Shown piece by piece: positions 52,539 through 64,000 of a DNA stretch of 64,000 bases. Within the stretch, counting starts at the first letter, position 1. Every line of letters begins with the position of its first letter. The translations under genes and the position numbers were made by a program. The DNA comes from Neocallimastix lanati (nom. inval.) (taxonomy: Eukaryota > Neocallimastigomycota > Neocallimastigomycetes > Neocallimastigales > Neocallimastigaceae), in assembly GCA_016946835.1 (NCBI GenBank), contig JACVTC010000010.1, positions 371,001-435,000 of the forward strand, read 5' to 3'. The notes under the pieces are model-generated. The model saw nothing but the letters and a program-made list of their open reading frames with translations. It was not told the DNA's origin and searched no databases.

Positions 52539-54975
52539 TTTCCCCTCAAACCAGAATTCTTTCTTATCAAATATTTGTTCTGTAAAAGCAGCCATTTTTG
52601 GTCCATTAAAGTCTTTTGCTAGTGGATCGGCCAACATGTTTTCAATTTTAATATGTTCTAAAGTAACCTTTTTTTTTTTTAAAATTATTTTTCTATTAAA
52701 ATGAAATTTTATATCTATATATCTTAATTTATTGTTGAATTCACCACTTTCAGTTAGATTCTTCCGTTGAAGAAAATTTTCTTTTAATTGATTTGCTATT
52801 AGCTGAAGCATCATCCATTAAAAAGGAATTATCCATAACAAAATTATTATCTTCATTATTTGATAGATTGAAGATCAGATACAAGTATTATTTGGTGTGC
52901 TATTATTTACTTTACTGGTAGAACTTTTATCTTTATTACTTCCAGATTTATCAATAATAGCATTCTCAATGCATTCAGTGTCAATACAAGATTCCTTTTC
53001 CTTTAAATTTGGGTTTTACAGGGATTTTGACTGAATGGCTAGGCTTATCTGATATATTGGAATATTTATTATTTGAATTCATTTTTTTTTAGAGAGATTG
53101 GATTATTATTAGTAGATTTCTAACTAATATTATTAGTTATTAGATGCCCGATTAGTTATACTCAGGGATATCAGAATCAAAGAAACTATTTGAGCAATCA
53201 TTAATAATTGATGTTTCAAAAAAAAAAATAATTATCATTATTGAAAATATATACTTGTTGCTTAACTTTGCGTTGGTACCAGCATGTACTTATTTAAAAA
53301 GTGTTTGTTCATCAAAAACAACTTCTTTAATTAAATGGACGTTAAATTCTTTGTAGTCCATAATCATATAACATTAATGATTCCAAATAAAAACCAACCA
53401 AAGTACCTTTGATAGGGTTATTTTTAAATATATATAGTTTTATTTTGAGAAAAATCATTATAATATATAATATACAAGGCAGCCCAAATACTTTTATGTA
53501 TTTTAATTCAACCTTTTTCTGATAATGAAATACTTTTGGAATTTTTTATTGCTAATTTCTTCATGGGGCATTATGTAGTATAATATGATTGTGTATTTTA
53601 CATTATAAACTCAAAAATCTGTAGACATTTTACCCCATTGAAGCAACGTTTTAGATGCAATTAATTAATGCGTAATTGAAACGTTCTGCTATTCCGTTAT
53701 TCTGTGGGTTGTGTAGAGGAGAAAATATTTTTATAATTCTGTTTTTCTTTGCAATAGTTTACGACTTTCGTATTATCATATTCTGAACCATCATCAAAAT
53801 GGAAAATTTTTATTTTTTTTTCATAAATTGATTGTTTAATTAGGTAAAAAAAAATAATAATAATTGATTTTAGAATATCAGATTTATTCTCTAAGAAGAA
53901 TGTCCAGCCCTTTTTTGTAAGCATATTAATAAAAATAAAAATAAATCATTTTTTATTGAATGGTATATGTAGAATATGTAGATGTCCTATAACATCAGAG
54001 TACAGTACTTCAATAGGAAGAGTAGTTTTTGGTGTTTCTTTGTCATGTTGTTTTCGATTCAATCCTTGAATTTTGTATTCTAGACATTTTGGAGATTTTA
54101 CATTGTGGATATTGAGGTATTTCGTTAGATCTTTGGGGTAAAAATGACCTAGTCTTCTGTGCCAGAGTAATTTTGATGGCTCATTTATTTCTATTCTTTC
54201 TTCTTCTACTGAAATACTATCCAAAATTTTTTTTTTTTTTTTTTTTTTTTTTATTTTTGTCCTTATTCATAATAGGAAATTGAATGATGTTATTATTTAC
54301 TTCAAATGCTTCAATATTAATAGACTATTTATTTTTCTTTAATTTTAATGTAAAATAGACTTTTTTTTTTTTTTTTCTTGGATTTTAGATTACACTTTAT
54401 ACCATTTTTTGTAAGTTTAATTCCACTTAATAGATTTTTATTTGATGTCAAAACCATTTATGTTACTCTCACATATTTCAATACCTTCAAACATATTCTA
54501 AATTGTTGAGTGATATCTCCTTGTATTTATTATTATTTCTTTCAGACTTTCTTGATTTTCTTTTTTTTTTTTTTTTTTTTAACCGGATGACTTATTTTCA
54601 CCTTTATTTGATTAGTTTTGGGTTTTTATTATTCAATCCATTATAAATACAATCATCAGTAAAATTTCCATTTTTTTTTACCAATATGACATTAATTAGA
54701 CCTATTAATTGAATAGCCATTAGATTTTGAAAAACAATTTCCGCATTTATCCTTTTCAACAAAATCTAGATCCGTTAGGTCATCTTGTTCCTAAGATTTT
54801 TGTTATAATCTACAGTACTGTGAAGATAAATTTGAAAATTAATTTTTTTTTTTTTTGATTGCTTCTGTAAATAATTCATCAAGAGTTTCTGGCGTTTTTC
54901 AGATTGCAACTTAATTTCTTGTGGCATATACATGTGTTATTTTTAATAACACATGTTTGTAGAATATTTATAGTA

Positions 54976-55170
54976 ATTACAAAGATAAAATGTTTGACAA
55001 AATTTATTTTATTTATTAAAATTGTGGCTTATTAATATTATAATGAAATTATCTAAACAAAGAATAAAATAATGTATTTCAAATACTATTAATTAATTTA
55101 CAAATAATGAAACAATATAGTTAATATAAATTTAAACATATTATAATAAACTTTATATATTTTAACAACA
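54976..55170 (-). repeat. 5' LTR remnant of copia element
   Basis: Matches the 52.4-kb copy over most of its length with small indels. On the minus strand it starts TGTTGTTAAAAT at 55170 or TGTTAAAAT at 55167. The end adjoining the internal region is near 54963-54976, followed by a perfect 12-base inverted repeat (54930-54956). Confidence 0.75.
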
Positions 55171-56064
55171 TTATTTATTTATTTTTTTTTTTTTTTAAAA
55201 ATTATTTAATGAAACAAACAAAAACAAAAATCAAAAAAAAAAAAAAAGTGTGTCTGTGCACTTGTACACTGGTATAAATTAAAATTCTCAACAATTCATA
55301 AATTTTTAATTTTAATTTTAATTTTTTTTTTTATTTTTCATTTTAAAATAAAAAAAAAAGACTAAATAAGAATTTTTTTTTTTTTTTTTTTTTTTTTTGA
55401 TAAAAACCATTGATGAATCATATTATGTTAATAGTTCTTATGTATTTATAATATTTTATCATTATTATAGTAAAAAATATAGATAAAGATAATATTTAAA
55501 TTTAATCTTTTCAATAAAGTGATGTGACAAACAAATATCAATTAAAAAATATATACAGTTCTTATAAAATGGAAAACTTTAAATTATTTTCATATGTAAT
55601 ATGATGTTAATTTTTATTTTATTTCAATTTTTTTTTTAAAAAAATAATAATAGAATAATAAATACAAAATAAGTAAATAATAAATAATAATAGTAATAAT
55701 AATATATAATAATAATAAATAATAATAAATACAAAATAAGCAAATAATAAATAATAATAAATAATAATAATAATAAATAATAATAATAAAAAATGAAAAC
55801 TTTTTTTTTTTCACATTGATTTATTAATCAATTATATATATAATATATTTTTTCCTTTTGTAAATTTATTTTGATTTAAATTTTTATCATCTTTAAAGTC
55901 TTGACAATAAAAATCTTTAAATCTAAATTAAAACTTACATATTTAAAGTTATTTAAGTTAATAAATAAAAATTAAAAAAAAAATAAAAATGAAAATGAAA
56001 TGAAATGAAAATTTATATTATTATTTTTTATTATTATTATTTTTTATTATTATTATTATTTTTA

Positions 56065-56095
<31 letters not shown>

Positions 56096-56404
56096 ATTTG
56101 TATTTAAATAATTTTTATAAATATATAATTTTTATTTTTATATTAGTTTTTCCTTTATCTATAAATGTACAATTTAATGAATTAAAATTTTGTTAATTAT
56201 AAAATATATTAATAATTTATTTGCTTCTTTTTTGCATATTTGAAATTAAAAATTATTTCAAATTATAATTATAATTTGATATTTTTAAAGAATAATTATT
56301 ATAGTAATCCTTGGATAAAAAAGTTTTTGTCCATTAAATAATTATTATTAATATATTAAAGTATTAACTCTGAAAAATAAATCTATATGTGATAGGTGAA
56401 TGAA

Positions 56405-56447
<43 letters not shown>

Positions 56448-58242
56448 AAATAAATATAAGAGGAGTATAAAATTATAGATATAGAAGTAAATTGAAACCA
56501 TCTTAAATTATTTTATACCTGAATGTAATCCATTATTCTTTATTTTATTATTTTATTTGATACTATTATTAACCAAATATAGTAACTAAAATTATTTATT
56601 TTTACAGAAAAATTTTTAATATATATTTACATATTAAATTTTTATGATAAATAAAATAAATATAAAATAAATAAATAAATATTAATTACATAAATATTAA
56701 ATAAATGAATAAATAAATAATGAATTAAAAAAAAATAAAGATAAATTTGATAGTTGTTTTTTTTATTTTATTAATCAATAATAATATTTCATCTATAAAA
56801 TAAGTTAAGTGCTTGTATGGATGTGATGTGATTTAATAATTACAAACACTTTTAGAGTATCTCTATGATTTAATAATTACAAGCATTTTTAGAGTATCTC
56901 TATGATTTAATAATTACAAGCATTTTTAGAGTATCTCTATGATTTAATAATTACAAGCATTTTTAGAGTATCTCTATAAGTTATATATAGATCTATTATA
57001 AATTTTCATGATTTTAAAGGAAGTCAAAGTTTATATAAATAATAAAACATTTTATAAAATATAAACAAAAACTTTGCTAATTAATAAAAATTCTAATTAG
57101 ATTATTATTATGATAATAATAAATTAAAAAAAAAAAAAAAAAGGGTCATTTTAATAATGATAAACTTTTCAATGAAAAAAAAATTTTTTCCCCAACATTT
57201 ATTGTAATCTAATAATTAAATAAATAATATATGTAATAAATAAATAATATTTATAATTAAATAAATAATACATGTAAATAAATAATAAATAAATAATATT
57301 TGTAATTAAATAAATAATATATGTAATTAAATATATTTGTTTTTAATATATTATATTTAGAATATTATATTCTTTTAATTAAATAAATTTAAATATGAAT
57401 TTGATTTATTGTTTTTATTTAATTTTTAGGTATCCTATAAACCTTGACATAATAAAGAATGGGTTTTATTTCTTTCCTTTCTTATTAAAAGTTTGAGCCT
57501 GTTTTGACCTTTCCATATATCAAAATTATTATTTTTAATAATTAGCATTGTAGAATGGCTACTTTCTATATACTTATTTATAAAATAATAAATTTAAGCA
57601 ATAATAGTTTATTTTTTTATAATATAATATCATTATTTAAAAAAAAAAATATCAAAATAAAAACTAACATGAAAAATAAAAATATTGTATTGTATTTTTA
57701 ATAAATAAACAAATAAATATTTTTAGAATATATGTACCAATACTCTATTATGAATTGATGATTATAATAATTATAATATTACTAATGATTACTATAATAA
57801 TTATAATAAAAGTAATTATAATAAAAATTATAATAATAATTTTTAATATTATTTTTCGAAATATTTGCCGTTTTCTATATGTTCTATTAATATAAAATAT
57901 AATTTATGATATATATACTTAATAAAAAAAAAAAAAAGAAGAAAAAGGAGAATTCAGTTTCATAATAAAAATAATTTTTTTTTTGAAATTATGAAAGATT
58001 TAAATATTAAATAAATTGTTATTTATTGCTATTATCAATAAATTTTATATAATATAGTTTTTGATTATTTAAATCCAAGTAAACCACTTACTAGTATTAC
58101 TGGGAAGTTGAAAAAAATAAAGATTGTTAAATATTCATAATATATTATTTGTATTATCTATATATAATTTTTTTTCCTTTCTTTTAAATAAATATAGATT
58201 TTAGTATTTTAATATTGTTTTGTGTTATATCTAAAAATAAAA

Positions 58243-58305
<63 letters not shown>

Positions 58306-58702
58306 AAATAAACAAAAACAAAAAACAAATCTTTTCCTAATTAAATATATTATAATATAAAGTTTATTAATCTCAATAATGGAAAAAAAAATGATTTAAA
58401 TGAAAAATTAAATCAATTAAATTGGCAATATATTAAATAATTTAAAAATATATAATTTATACATAAAATATGAATACATAGAATGTATTTATTAATTACT
58501 ATTGAAATAAATTAATTTATATCATCTATTAATATAAGTTATACATATATTAAATGTAAATCTAATTTTTATTTGTACCATTGAGTATATCCATAAAAAG
58601 TTAAAATTAAATAAAATAATAAAAAAAAATGTTTTAGAAATGAATAATATTTAGATTAAATGTTATCATTTTTATTTAATTAATTATAGTATTTACAATT
58701 AC

Positions 58703-58733
<31 letters not shown>

Positions 58734-60462
58734 TAATAATAAATTATTTATAATTAATTAAAATAATAGGGTAATTCATAATAATAATAATGGTAGTATT
58801 GAATATTTTTTAATTGAAGAAGAGGATTTTTTCTGTTTAGAATCTTAATTAATAATATTTTAATTGTTGAATCTAAATATCTTTTTATTATTAAAAAATT
58901 CGTAGTAGTTAGGTTAGTCTACTGAATTTTGGTAAAGTTTTAAGAGTTTGACATTTGGGTTAACAGAATAATAGCATAATAAAATTTAAATATTAATTAT
59001 ATATTATTATAAATAAACTTTTAAAGAAAAGGCCATTTGTCACATAATACTTTATTTTTAAAAAGTATATCTTTCAATATAAATTCAAATCCAAAATAAA
59101 AATAATAAATAACATATAATAGAAGAAAGGATAATAAATATAAATAAATAAATAAATAATAAATAAATAAATAAATAATAAATAAATAATAAATAAATAA
59201 ATAATAAATAAATAAATAAATAATAAATAAATAATAAATAAATAAATAAATAATAGAATAGTTAATAATAAGTAAATAATAGAATAGTAAATAATTGAAG
59301 AGTAAATAAATAAATAATAAATTATAAACATTAATACATAGATTATTTAATAATTAATATATTTTTAAATATAGGGTTAAAAAACATTTTTTTGTTGGTA
59401 ATATATTATATATAATATATATTAATTTATATATAAATAATGATTTCAATTAAAGTATTAATCCATAGTTAAAAAGATATTTTATCATCTTATAAAAGAT
59501 TATTAAATAAATAAATGAATAAGTAAATTATTAATTAAATAAATAATTAAATAAACGGATGAAAAATATAAATATAATAGTAATTTAAATAATATAATAT
59601 AATATGAAAATAATAATGATTAATAATATTCAAATATTTTTAATTAAAAAAAAAAAAAAATTAATATAAAATTAATATATTAGAAAATTTTTATTCCTTT
59701 TTTTTTTTTTTTTTTTTCTTACTTTCTTTTTTTTTTTATTCATTTAATAATTTTTTTTTTCGTATCATAATATATATGCTAATTGAAATTTGAAAAAATA
59801 CGAAAATTATTTTTTTTTTAATTTCAGAAAAATTAAAATAATAGTAATTACAAAGCTTTTTATTTTCTTTTAAAGAAAATTTAAAAAAAAAAAAAAAATA
59901 CAAAAAGTAAAAATAAAAACAAAAAATTGAATTTAAAAAAATATAATAAAACAAAATATTTAAAGTAAAAATTAACCAAATATATTTTTAAATATATTTT
60001 AAAACAAAATAAAGAAAAAAAAAAAAATAAAGAAGTAAAAATCATACAATAATAATTATAATTATAATAAATACGGGAACTAAATACCTTATTTAATATA
60101 ATGTCATATTTTTAATTAAAGAAGGTGTATGTATTTTATATCTTTTTAACAAGAAAAAAATAATAATTATAAAAATTAAAGAGCAAGTCTCAGTACTCAG
60201 TAATAATGTAATATTTTCACTTTATTATTTTATTTTTATTTATTTTTAGTATTATCAAAGTATATAAAAATATATATATATATATTTTTTAAAATAAATA
60301 CAAAAATAATATGAAATAAGATAAATATATATATATATATAAATAGATATATAAATAGAAAAGATACGATATATGAAAGTTATTAATATTAATGAATGAA
60401 TAAACAATATATATTTTTCATAGAGTATCCTATTAATGATATAAAATTAATAATATTATATC

Positions 60463-60495
<33 letters not shown>

Positions 60496-61137
60496 AAATA
60501 ATTACTATTTTATTTCGTCCCTATTTATTTATTTATTATTATTAATTTTTTAGTATCTAATTTATGATAAAGATATAAAATTTAATGGAAGTATTAACTT
60601 TTCTTTTCTTTTCATTTTATTATTATTAATATTTTTAAATATAGATTTAATATTATTTTCAAAGTAAAGATAAATAAATCTTTATTAAACAAAATAATGA
60701 TAAATAATATTTAATGTAAGAACGTTGAAAATGACTTTTTTTTTATTTTATTTTATTTATTTATTTATTTTTTTTTATATAGAAATAAAATAATATAATT
60801 TTTAATTAAAAATATATATATTTTGTTTATGATATAAATAATATATACTAATATTATATTTTAAATGTTTATTTGTTTATATATATAATTATAATATGAT
60901 TATTAATATATATATATTTTTAGTAAAAAATATAATAAAATATCATAGCTATACTATAATAAACCATAACTAAACAAAGCTATAAATAAATAATTAATAA
61001 CTTAATAATAAATTTAATTATATATAAAATTAATTCCCTTTTCATTTTGTAATTATTAACGCAAAGATTAAAAAAAAAAAAGAATAATTAATAAATAAAT
61101 ATTTATATCCTTTTATATAAATATAAAAAATATTAAA
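55171..61137. other. Long intergenic region, AT-rich
   Basis: About 6 kb with no recognised gene on either strand. It holds simple repeats ((AAAT)n at 56403-56450 and 58238-58305; AAAT/TAA mixture at 59140-59330), a 37-base minisatellite (entered separately), a loosely repeated AATAAATAATAT-type block near 57200-57330 and many A/T runs. A slightly GC-richer patch at about 57425-57520 shows no convincing frame. Confidence 0.55.
56830..56977. repeat. 37-base minisatellite, four copies
   Basis: Four head-to-tail copies of a 37-base unit beginning GATTTAATAATTACAAGC and ending TTAGAGTATCTCTAT start at 56830, 56867, 56904 and 56941. Copies 2-4 are identical; copy 1 differs by two substitutions (AAACACT for AAGCATT). 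The unit is far more complex than the surrounding microsatellites. Confidence 0.95.
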
Positions 61138-64000
61138 ATGAATACAAGTGAAAGTGTACCCCCAACAAATAAAGAATTATCTGAATCTGGAAATAATTTA
61201 GAGGAAGGTTCCATTGATTCATTTATGAATGATTTAACAAATTTAAGTCTTGAAGATATTGTTCAAAAACATACGAAAAATCCAGAATCACCAAAAAGTA
61301 CAGATCTTTCAAAAAGTGAATCAAATGATGAAATAAATAGTGAAAATATAGAAAGTTTACCAACCCCTGTATCAGAATCTGAAAAAGTAGATTCTCCAAA
61401 AAAAGATAAAAAATCTAAAAATAAAAATAAAAAATCAAAAAAGGATAAAAAATCACAAAATAAATCTCCAAAGAGTCCAGAAAATTCAGCCGCTACTACT
61501 ATTCCGAGTGCAGTCTCTCCTACTCAAATTGCGAATCCAAATCTAAATTCAAGTCCTGTAAATCCTATGAATTCAATGAATCCAATGAATCCAATGAATC
61601 TTATGAATCCAGTGATGGGTACTCCAAATGGAACAACAATTAGTTTTCCTATGATGGGCCCAGGTTTACCTTTAGCTAATGGAACTCCAAGTCCAGCAAT
61701 ATCTGCTCTTCCAGATATGAATCTCAGTTTAGCTCAAGTTAATGCTCAAATTCAACAATTACAACAAATACTTATTCCAAATATTGTACAAAGAACACAA
61801 CAGTTAACACAACAAAGAATAGCTTATGTCAATCAAATTAATTTACTTCAACAACAACAACCAACCTCACCAGAAAATCAACAAAGTACCCTTCAACTCT
61901 ATCAATTGGTTAATAATATTAATCAACAATTAGTTGTGAATCAAAATCAATTCAATATGGCTCAACAACAAATTAGACAATTCCAACAAATTCAATTAAA
62001 TTTAATGCAAAATGCTTCTCTAACTTCTGAACAAAAATCACCAACAAAAGCACCAGTTATTAATGAGAGAACTCATTCTATGAAGAACACTACTACTGAT
62101 ACTTCTTCAAATGCTTCCAAAGAAACTGCAAAGAGTGCTTCAGTAGAAGCCCCAGAAAAAGTTTCAGAAGAAACTCCTAAGGAAGAATCAAAACAAACTA
62201 AACCTAATGATCAAGAAACCAAACCTGAAGAAAGTCAAATTGATTATGAATCCATTGATCTTAATGCTATTGCAAAGGCAGCTTTAGCTGAAGAAGAACA
62301 AAAGGAAAGAGAAAAGGAAAGAGAAAAGGAAAATCAAATTGATTATGAATCTATTGATCTTAATGCTATTGCTAAAGCAGCTTTAGCTGAAGAAGAAGAA
62401 AAAGCTAATAAAAAATCAATTGCTGAAAGTAAGAGAAATTCTAAACGTCTCTCCACTGCCAGTAGTAAGCATTCTAAGATATTAGATGAAGAAAATGATG
62501 GTCGTGCTAGATCTAAAAGTAGAAATTCTGTTGATTCTTACCATTCCAGTAAACATCATTCTAAATCTAGATCAAGATCAAGATCAAGATCAAAAACAAG
62601 AAGTGTACATTCTGTACATTCTGAAAAATCATCTAAGCTTCGTAATGATATTAGTAAGGAAATTGAAAATGAATCTTCATCTACATCTACTCAATCTCCA
62701 GTTCAAACAGAATCTACTACTACTGATAAACAAGAAAAAGTTGTCAGTGTTCCTGTTAATACAAATAATGCTCCACCACCAATACTTCCAAAACGTCAAA
62801 TCTTTATGAATGATGTAAATGTAAACGGTGTTCCTGCTCAACAATCACCACAAACTAAACCAGTTTTTCCAGATAGAGGTGCAAGTGTTCCTACTGGTAG
62901 TACACGTTCACCACAACCAATTATTCCAAATAGAATTATTGGAGCTTCACCAGTTCAACAACAACAACTTACAAGTCAATCAGTTAATTTAGGTAGAATA
63001 CAACAATCAAACGATGGACCTAGTCCAGTAATAAGTCCAAGAACAAGTCCATTAACTGTTTCATCAATACAAGGATCATCTCCAGGTCAAATAAGACCAA
63101 TGCCAATGCCTATGCCAATGCCAATGACTATGGGTATGCCATTACAACCAGGTCAACCAGGTCAACCTATGCCAATAGGTATACCTATACAAGGACCACC
63201 AGGTCAAGTTAGACCAGTACCAATGATTATACCTGTACAAGGACCACCAGGTCAAGTTAGACCAATTCCAATGGGTAATACTATACAAGGACAACCAGGA
63301 CAACCAGGTGTACCAGGTGTACAAATTGTACCAACTCAACCAGGTCAACCAAGTCAACCTATACCAATTCAAAGTCCAGATGGTCAATCGATTACTCTTC
63401 AAAGTCCTCAAGGACAATTAGGTACCCCAGGTACACAACAACAAAATTTAGCCATACCACAACCTAAATCTTCTACATCTTCTGTTTCTTCATTTGAAAA
63501 TGATAATGGTGATATTGATATAAATGATACCATTTCTGAAGGTATGAATACCATTACGTTTAATAGAAGACCAACCTTTAAAAAAGTTAAAAAGACTCCA
63601 CAAACTACAATTCGTTTAGGTGGTTCTGATATTGAAACGTTTAATAAGACATTAGATGCCTATCGTTTAAATGTTAAAAATGCTTCAGATCCAGTTCTTC
63701 AATTTAATTATGCTAAATTTTTAATTGATGCTGCTAATAATGAATTCCAAAATGATAAAGAATATCGTGAAAATTTAATAGAAGAAGGTTATCGTTTTTT
63801 GAAAAAGTTAAGTAATAATGGATACCCAGAAGCTCAATATTATCTTGCAAACTTTTACATTGACGATAATGATTGGGATAAAGCTTTACCTTTATTGGTA
63901 CAAGCTGCTAAACATAATCATGGTCCATCATGTTTTGAAGTTGGTAAATATTATGAACGTAAACATGATAATGTTAAGGCTAATCAATACTATAAGAAGG
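61138..64000 (+). CDS. Skt5/Chs4-like Sel1-repeat protein, 3' end outside window
   Basis: One uninterrupted frame of 954 codons from ATG 61138 to the window edge, with no stop and no intron; the gene is cut by the edge. Residues 1-800 are low complexity: an acidic start (DLTNLSLEDI), a Lys-rich block, NPMN and Gln-rich segments, two copies of a 33-residue unit (QIDYESIDLNAIAKAALAEE) 99 bases apart, an RSRSRSRS patch, and a Pro-Gly-Gln region (about residues 650-760) with QPGQPGQP and GPPGQV. From about residue 830 comes a folded part: IRLGGSDIETFNKTLDAYRL, then Sel1-type repeats (LQFNYAKFLIDAA, KLSNNGYPEAQYYLANFY, ALPLLVQAAKHNHGPSCFEVGKYYE). That layout is the one seen in fungal Skt5/Chs4 activators of chitin synthase III, so a cell-wall/septum role is likely. 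A C-terminal CAAX box, if any, lies outside. Confidence 0.85.
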   Translation, partial: MNTSESVPPTNKELSESGNNLEEGSIDSFMNDLTNLSLEDIVQKHTKNPESPKSTDLSKSESNDEINSENIESLPTPVSESEKVDSPKKDKKSKNKNKKSKKDKKSQNKSPKSPENSAATTIPSAVSPTQIANPNLNSSPVNPMNSMNPMNPMNLMNPVMGTPNGTTISFPMMGPGLPLANGTPSPAISALPDMNLSLAQVNAQIQQLQQILIPNIVQRTQQLTQQRIAYVNQINLLQQQQPTSPENQQSTLQLYQLVNNINQQLVVNQNQFNMAQQQIRQFQQIQLNLMQNASLTSEQKSPTKAPVINERTHSMKNTTTDTSSNASKETAKSASVEAPEKVSEETPKEESKQTKPNDQETKPEESQIDYESIDLNAIAKAALAEEEQKEREKEREKENQIDYESIDLNAIAKAALAEEEEKANKKSIAESKRNSKRLSTASSKHSKILDEENDGRARSKSRNSVDSYHSSKHHSKSRSRSRSRSKTRSVHSVHSEKSSKLRNDISKEIENESSSTSTQSPVQTESTTTDKQEKVVSVPVNTNNAPPPILPKRQIFMNDVNVNGVPAQQSPQTKPVFPDRGASVPTGSTRSPQPIIPNRIIGASPVQQQQLTSQSVNLGRIQQSNDGPSPVISPRTSPLTVSSIQGSSPGQIRPMPMPMPMPMTMGMPLQPGQPGQPMPIGIPIQGPPGQVRPVPMIIPVQGPPGQVRPIPMGNTIQGQPGQPGVPGVQIVPTQPGQPSQPIPIQSPDGQSITLQSPQGQLGTPGTQQQNLAIPQPKSSTSSVSSFENDNGDIDINDTISEGMNTITFNRRPTFKKVKKTPQTTIRLGGSDIETFNKTLDAYRLNVKNASDPVLQFNYAKFLIDAANNEFQNDKEYRENLIEEGYRFLKKLSNNGYPEAQYYLANFYIDDNDWDKALPLLVQAAKHNHGPSCFEVGKYYERKHDNVKANQYYKK

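Larger units (their letters stand above)
52366..55170 (-). mobile_element. Decayed Ty1/copia LTR retrotransposon
   Basis: Sense runs from high to low coordinates. Fragments appear in the order expected for copia: gag-like residues near 54920-54700 (including KCGNC, a broken zinc knuckle); the pre-integrase HRRLGH finger in LLWHRRLGHFYPKDL (about 54168); integrase core signals SDVIG (about 54000) and FHFDDGSEY (about 53770); a broken integrase C terminus with NNGIAER, FGLP and a KGTLVGFYLE segment (53690-53290); and finally the RNase H end (YIDIKFHFNRK, ENMLADPLAKDF, 52814-52521). The reverse transcriptase region is essentially missing, so the copy is deleted and full of stops. Paired LTR remnants flank it. 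Homopolymer T runs (for example 54228-54251) have been inserted into coding parts. Confidence 0.85.

Noticed and set aside
56830-56977. CRISPR-like array (four 37-base units)
   Set aside because: There are no unique spacers between the units; they are directly head-to-tail, and the genome is eukaryotic.
62486-63417. Alternative frames 62486-62809 (+) and 63142-63417 (-)
   Set aside because: Both overlap the continuous Skt5-like frame and are out-of-frame readings of its RS-rich and Pro-Gly-Gln repeats.

Overview
The window is one contig from an extremely A+T-rich eukaryotic nuclear genome, most probably an early-diverging fungus and best matching the anaerobic gut fungi (Neocallimastigomycota). 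I infer this from four things seen here. (1) Intergenic DNA is almost pure A/T with long homopolymers and (TAA)n, (TTTA)n and heptamer arrays. (2) Housekeeping genes are split by many short AT-rich introns; I place 53 introns, all but one GT-AG. (3) Asn-rich low-complexity coding stretches are common. (4) The gene set is fungal: a Skt5/Chs4-like Sel1-repeat protein and a Tsl1/Tps3-like trehalose complex subunit. An amoebozoan was considered, but the intron density and the Skt5-like gene argue against it. Stops are standard (TAA/TAG) and no codon reassignment is needed.

Layout from left to right. 2.4-4.2 kb (+): casein kinase I, 6 exons. About 5.0-5.6 kb: an unexplained GC-richer island with broken reading frames. 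7.0-13.2 kb (+): beta-adaptin of a clathrin adaptor, 13 exons, with a long Met-Asn repeat in the hinge. 14.4-20.2 kb (-): BMS1, the GTPase of 40S ribosome assembly, 10 exons. 21.2-23.7 kb (+): protein phosphatase methylesterase PPE1/PME-1, 8 exons, one of whose introns looks like a minor-spliceosome (U12-type) AT-AC intron. 24.8-27.6 kb (-): a TFIIS-N/LW-domain protein with a huge Asn-rich tail. About 30.0-31.2 kb: a decayed unknown gene. 32.5-33.6 kb (-): a secreted acidic protein with seven 24-residue repeats. About 34.5-35.0 kb (-): a Ty3/gypsy integrase relic. 37.9-44.1 kb (+): a TPS-TPP protein with a destroyed phosphatase catalytic motif, 14 exons. 47.5-49.4 kb (-): a Qa-SNARE syntaxin, 6 exons. 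52.4-55.2 kb (-): a decayed Ty1/copia element with recognisable LTRs. 61.1 kb to the window end (+): a Skt5/Chs4-like protein, cut by the window edge.

The genes do not form a pathway or cluster. They are independent housekeeping genes (vesicle traffic: beta-adaptin, syntaxin; signalling: CK1 and PP2A methylesterase; ribosome biogenesis: BMS1; stress sugar metabolism: trehalose complex; cell wall: Skt5-like) separated by repeat-filled gaps and transposon debris. No rRNA, tRNA or CRISPR was found. The observation most worth following up is the candidate AT-AC intron in PPE1: no GT-AG solution keeps the conserved reading frame, while ATATCC...AC does so exactly.
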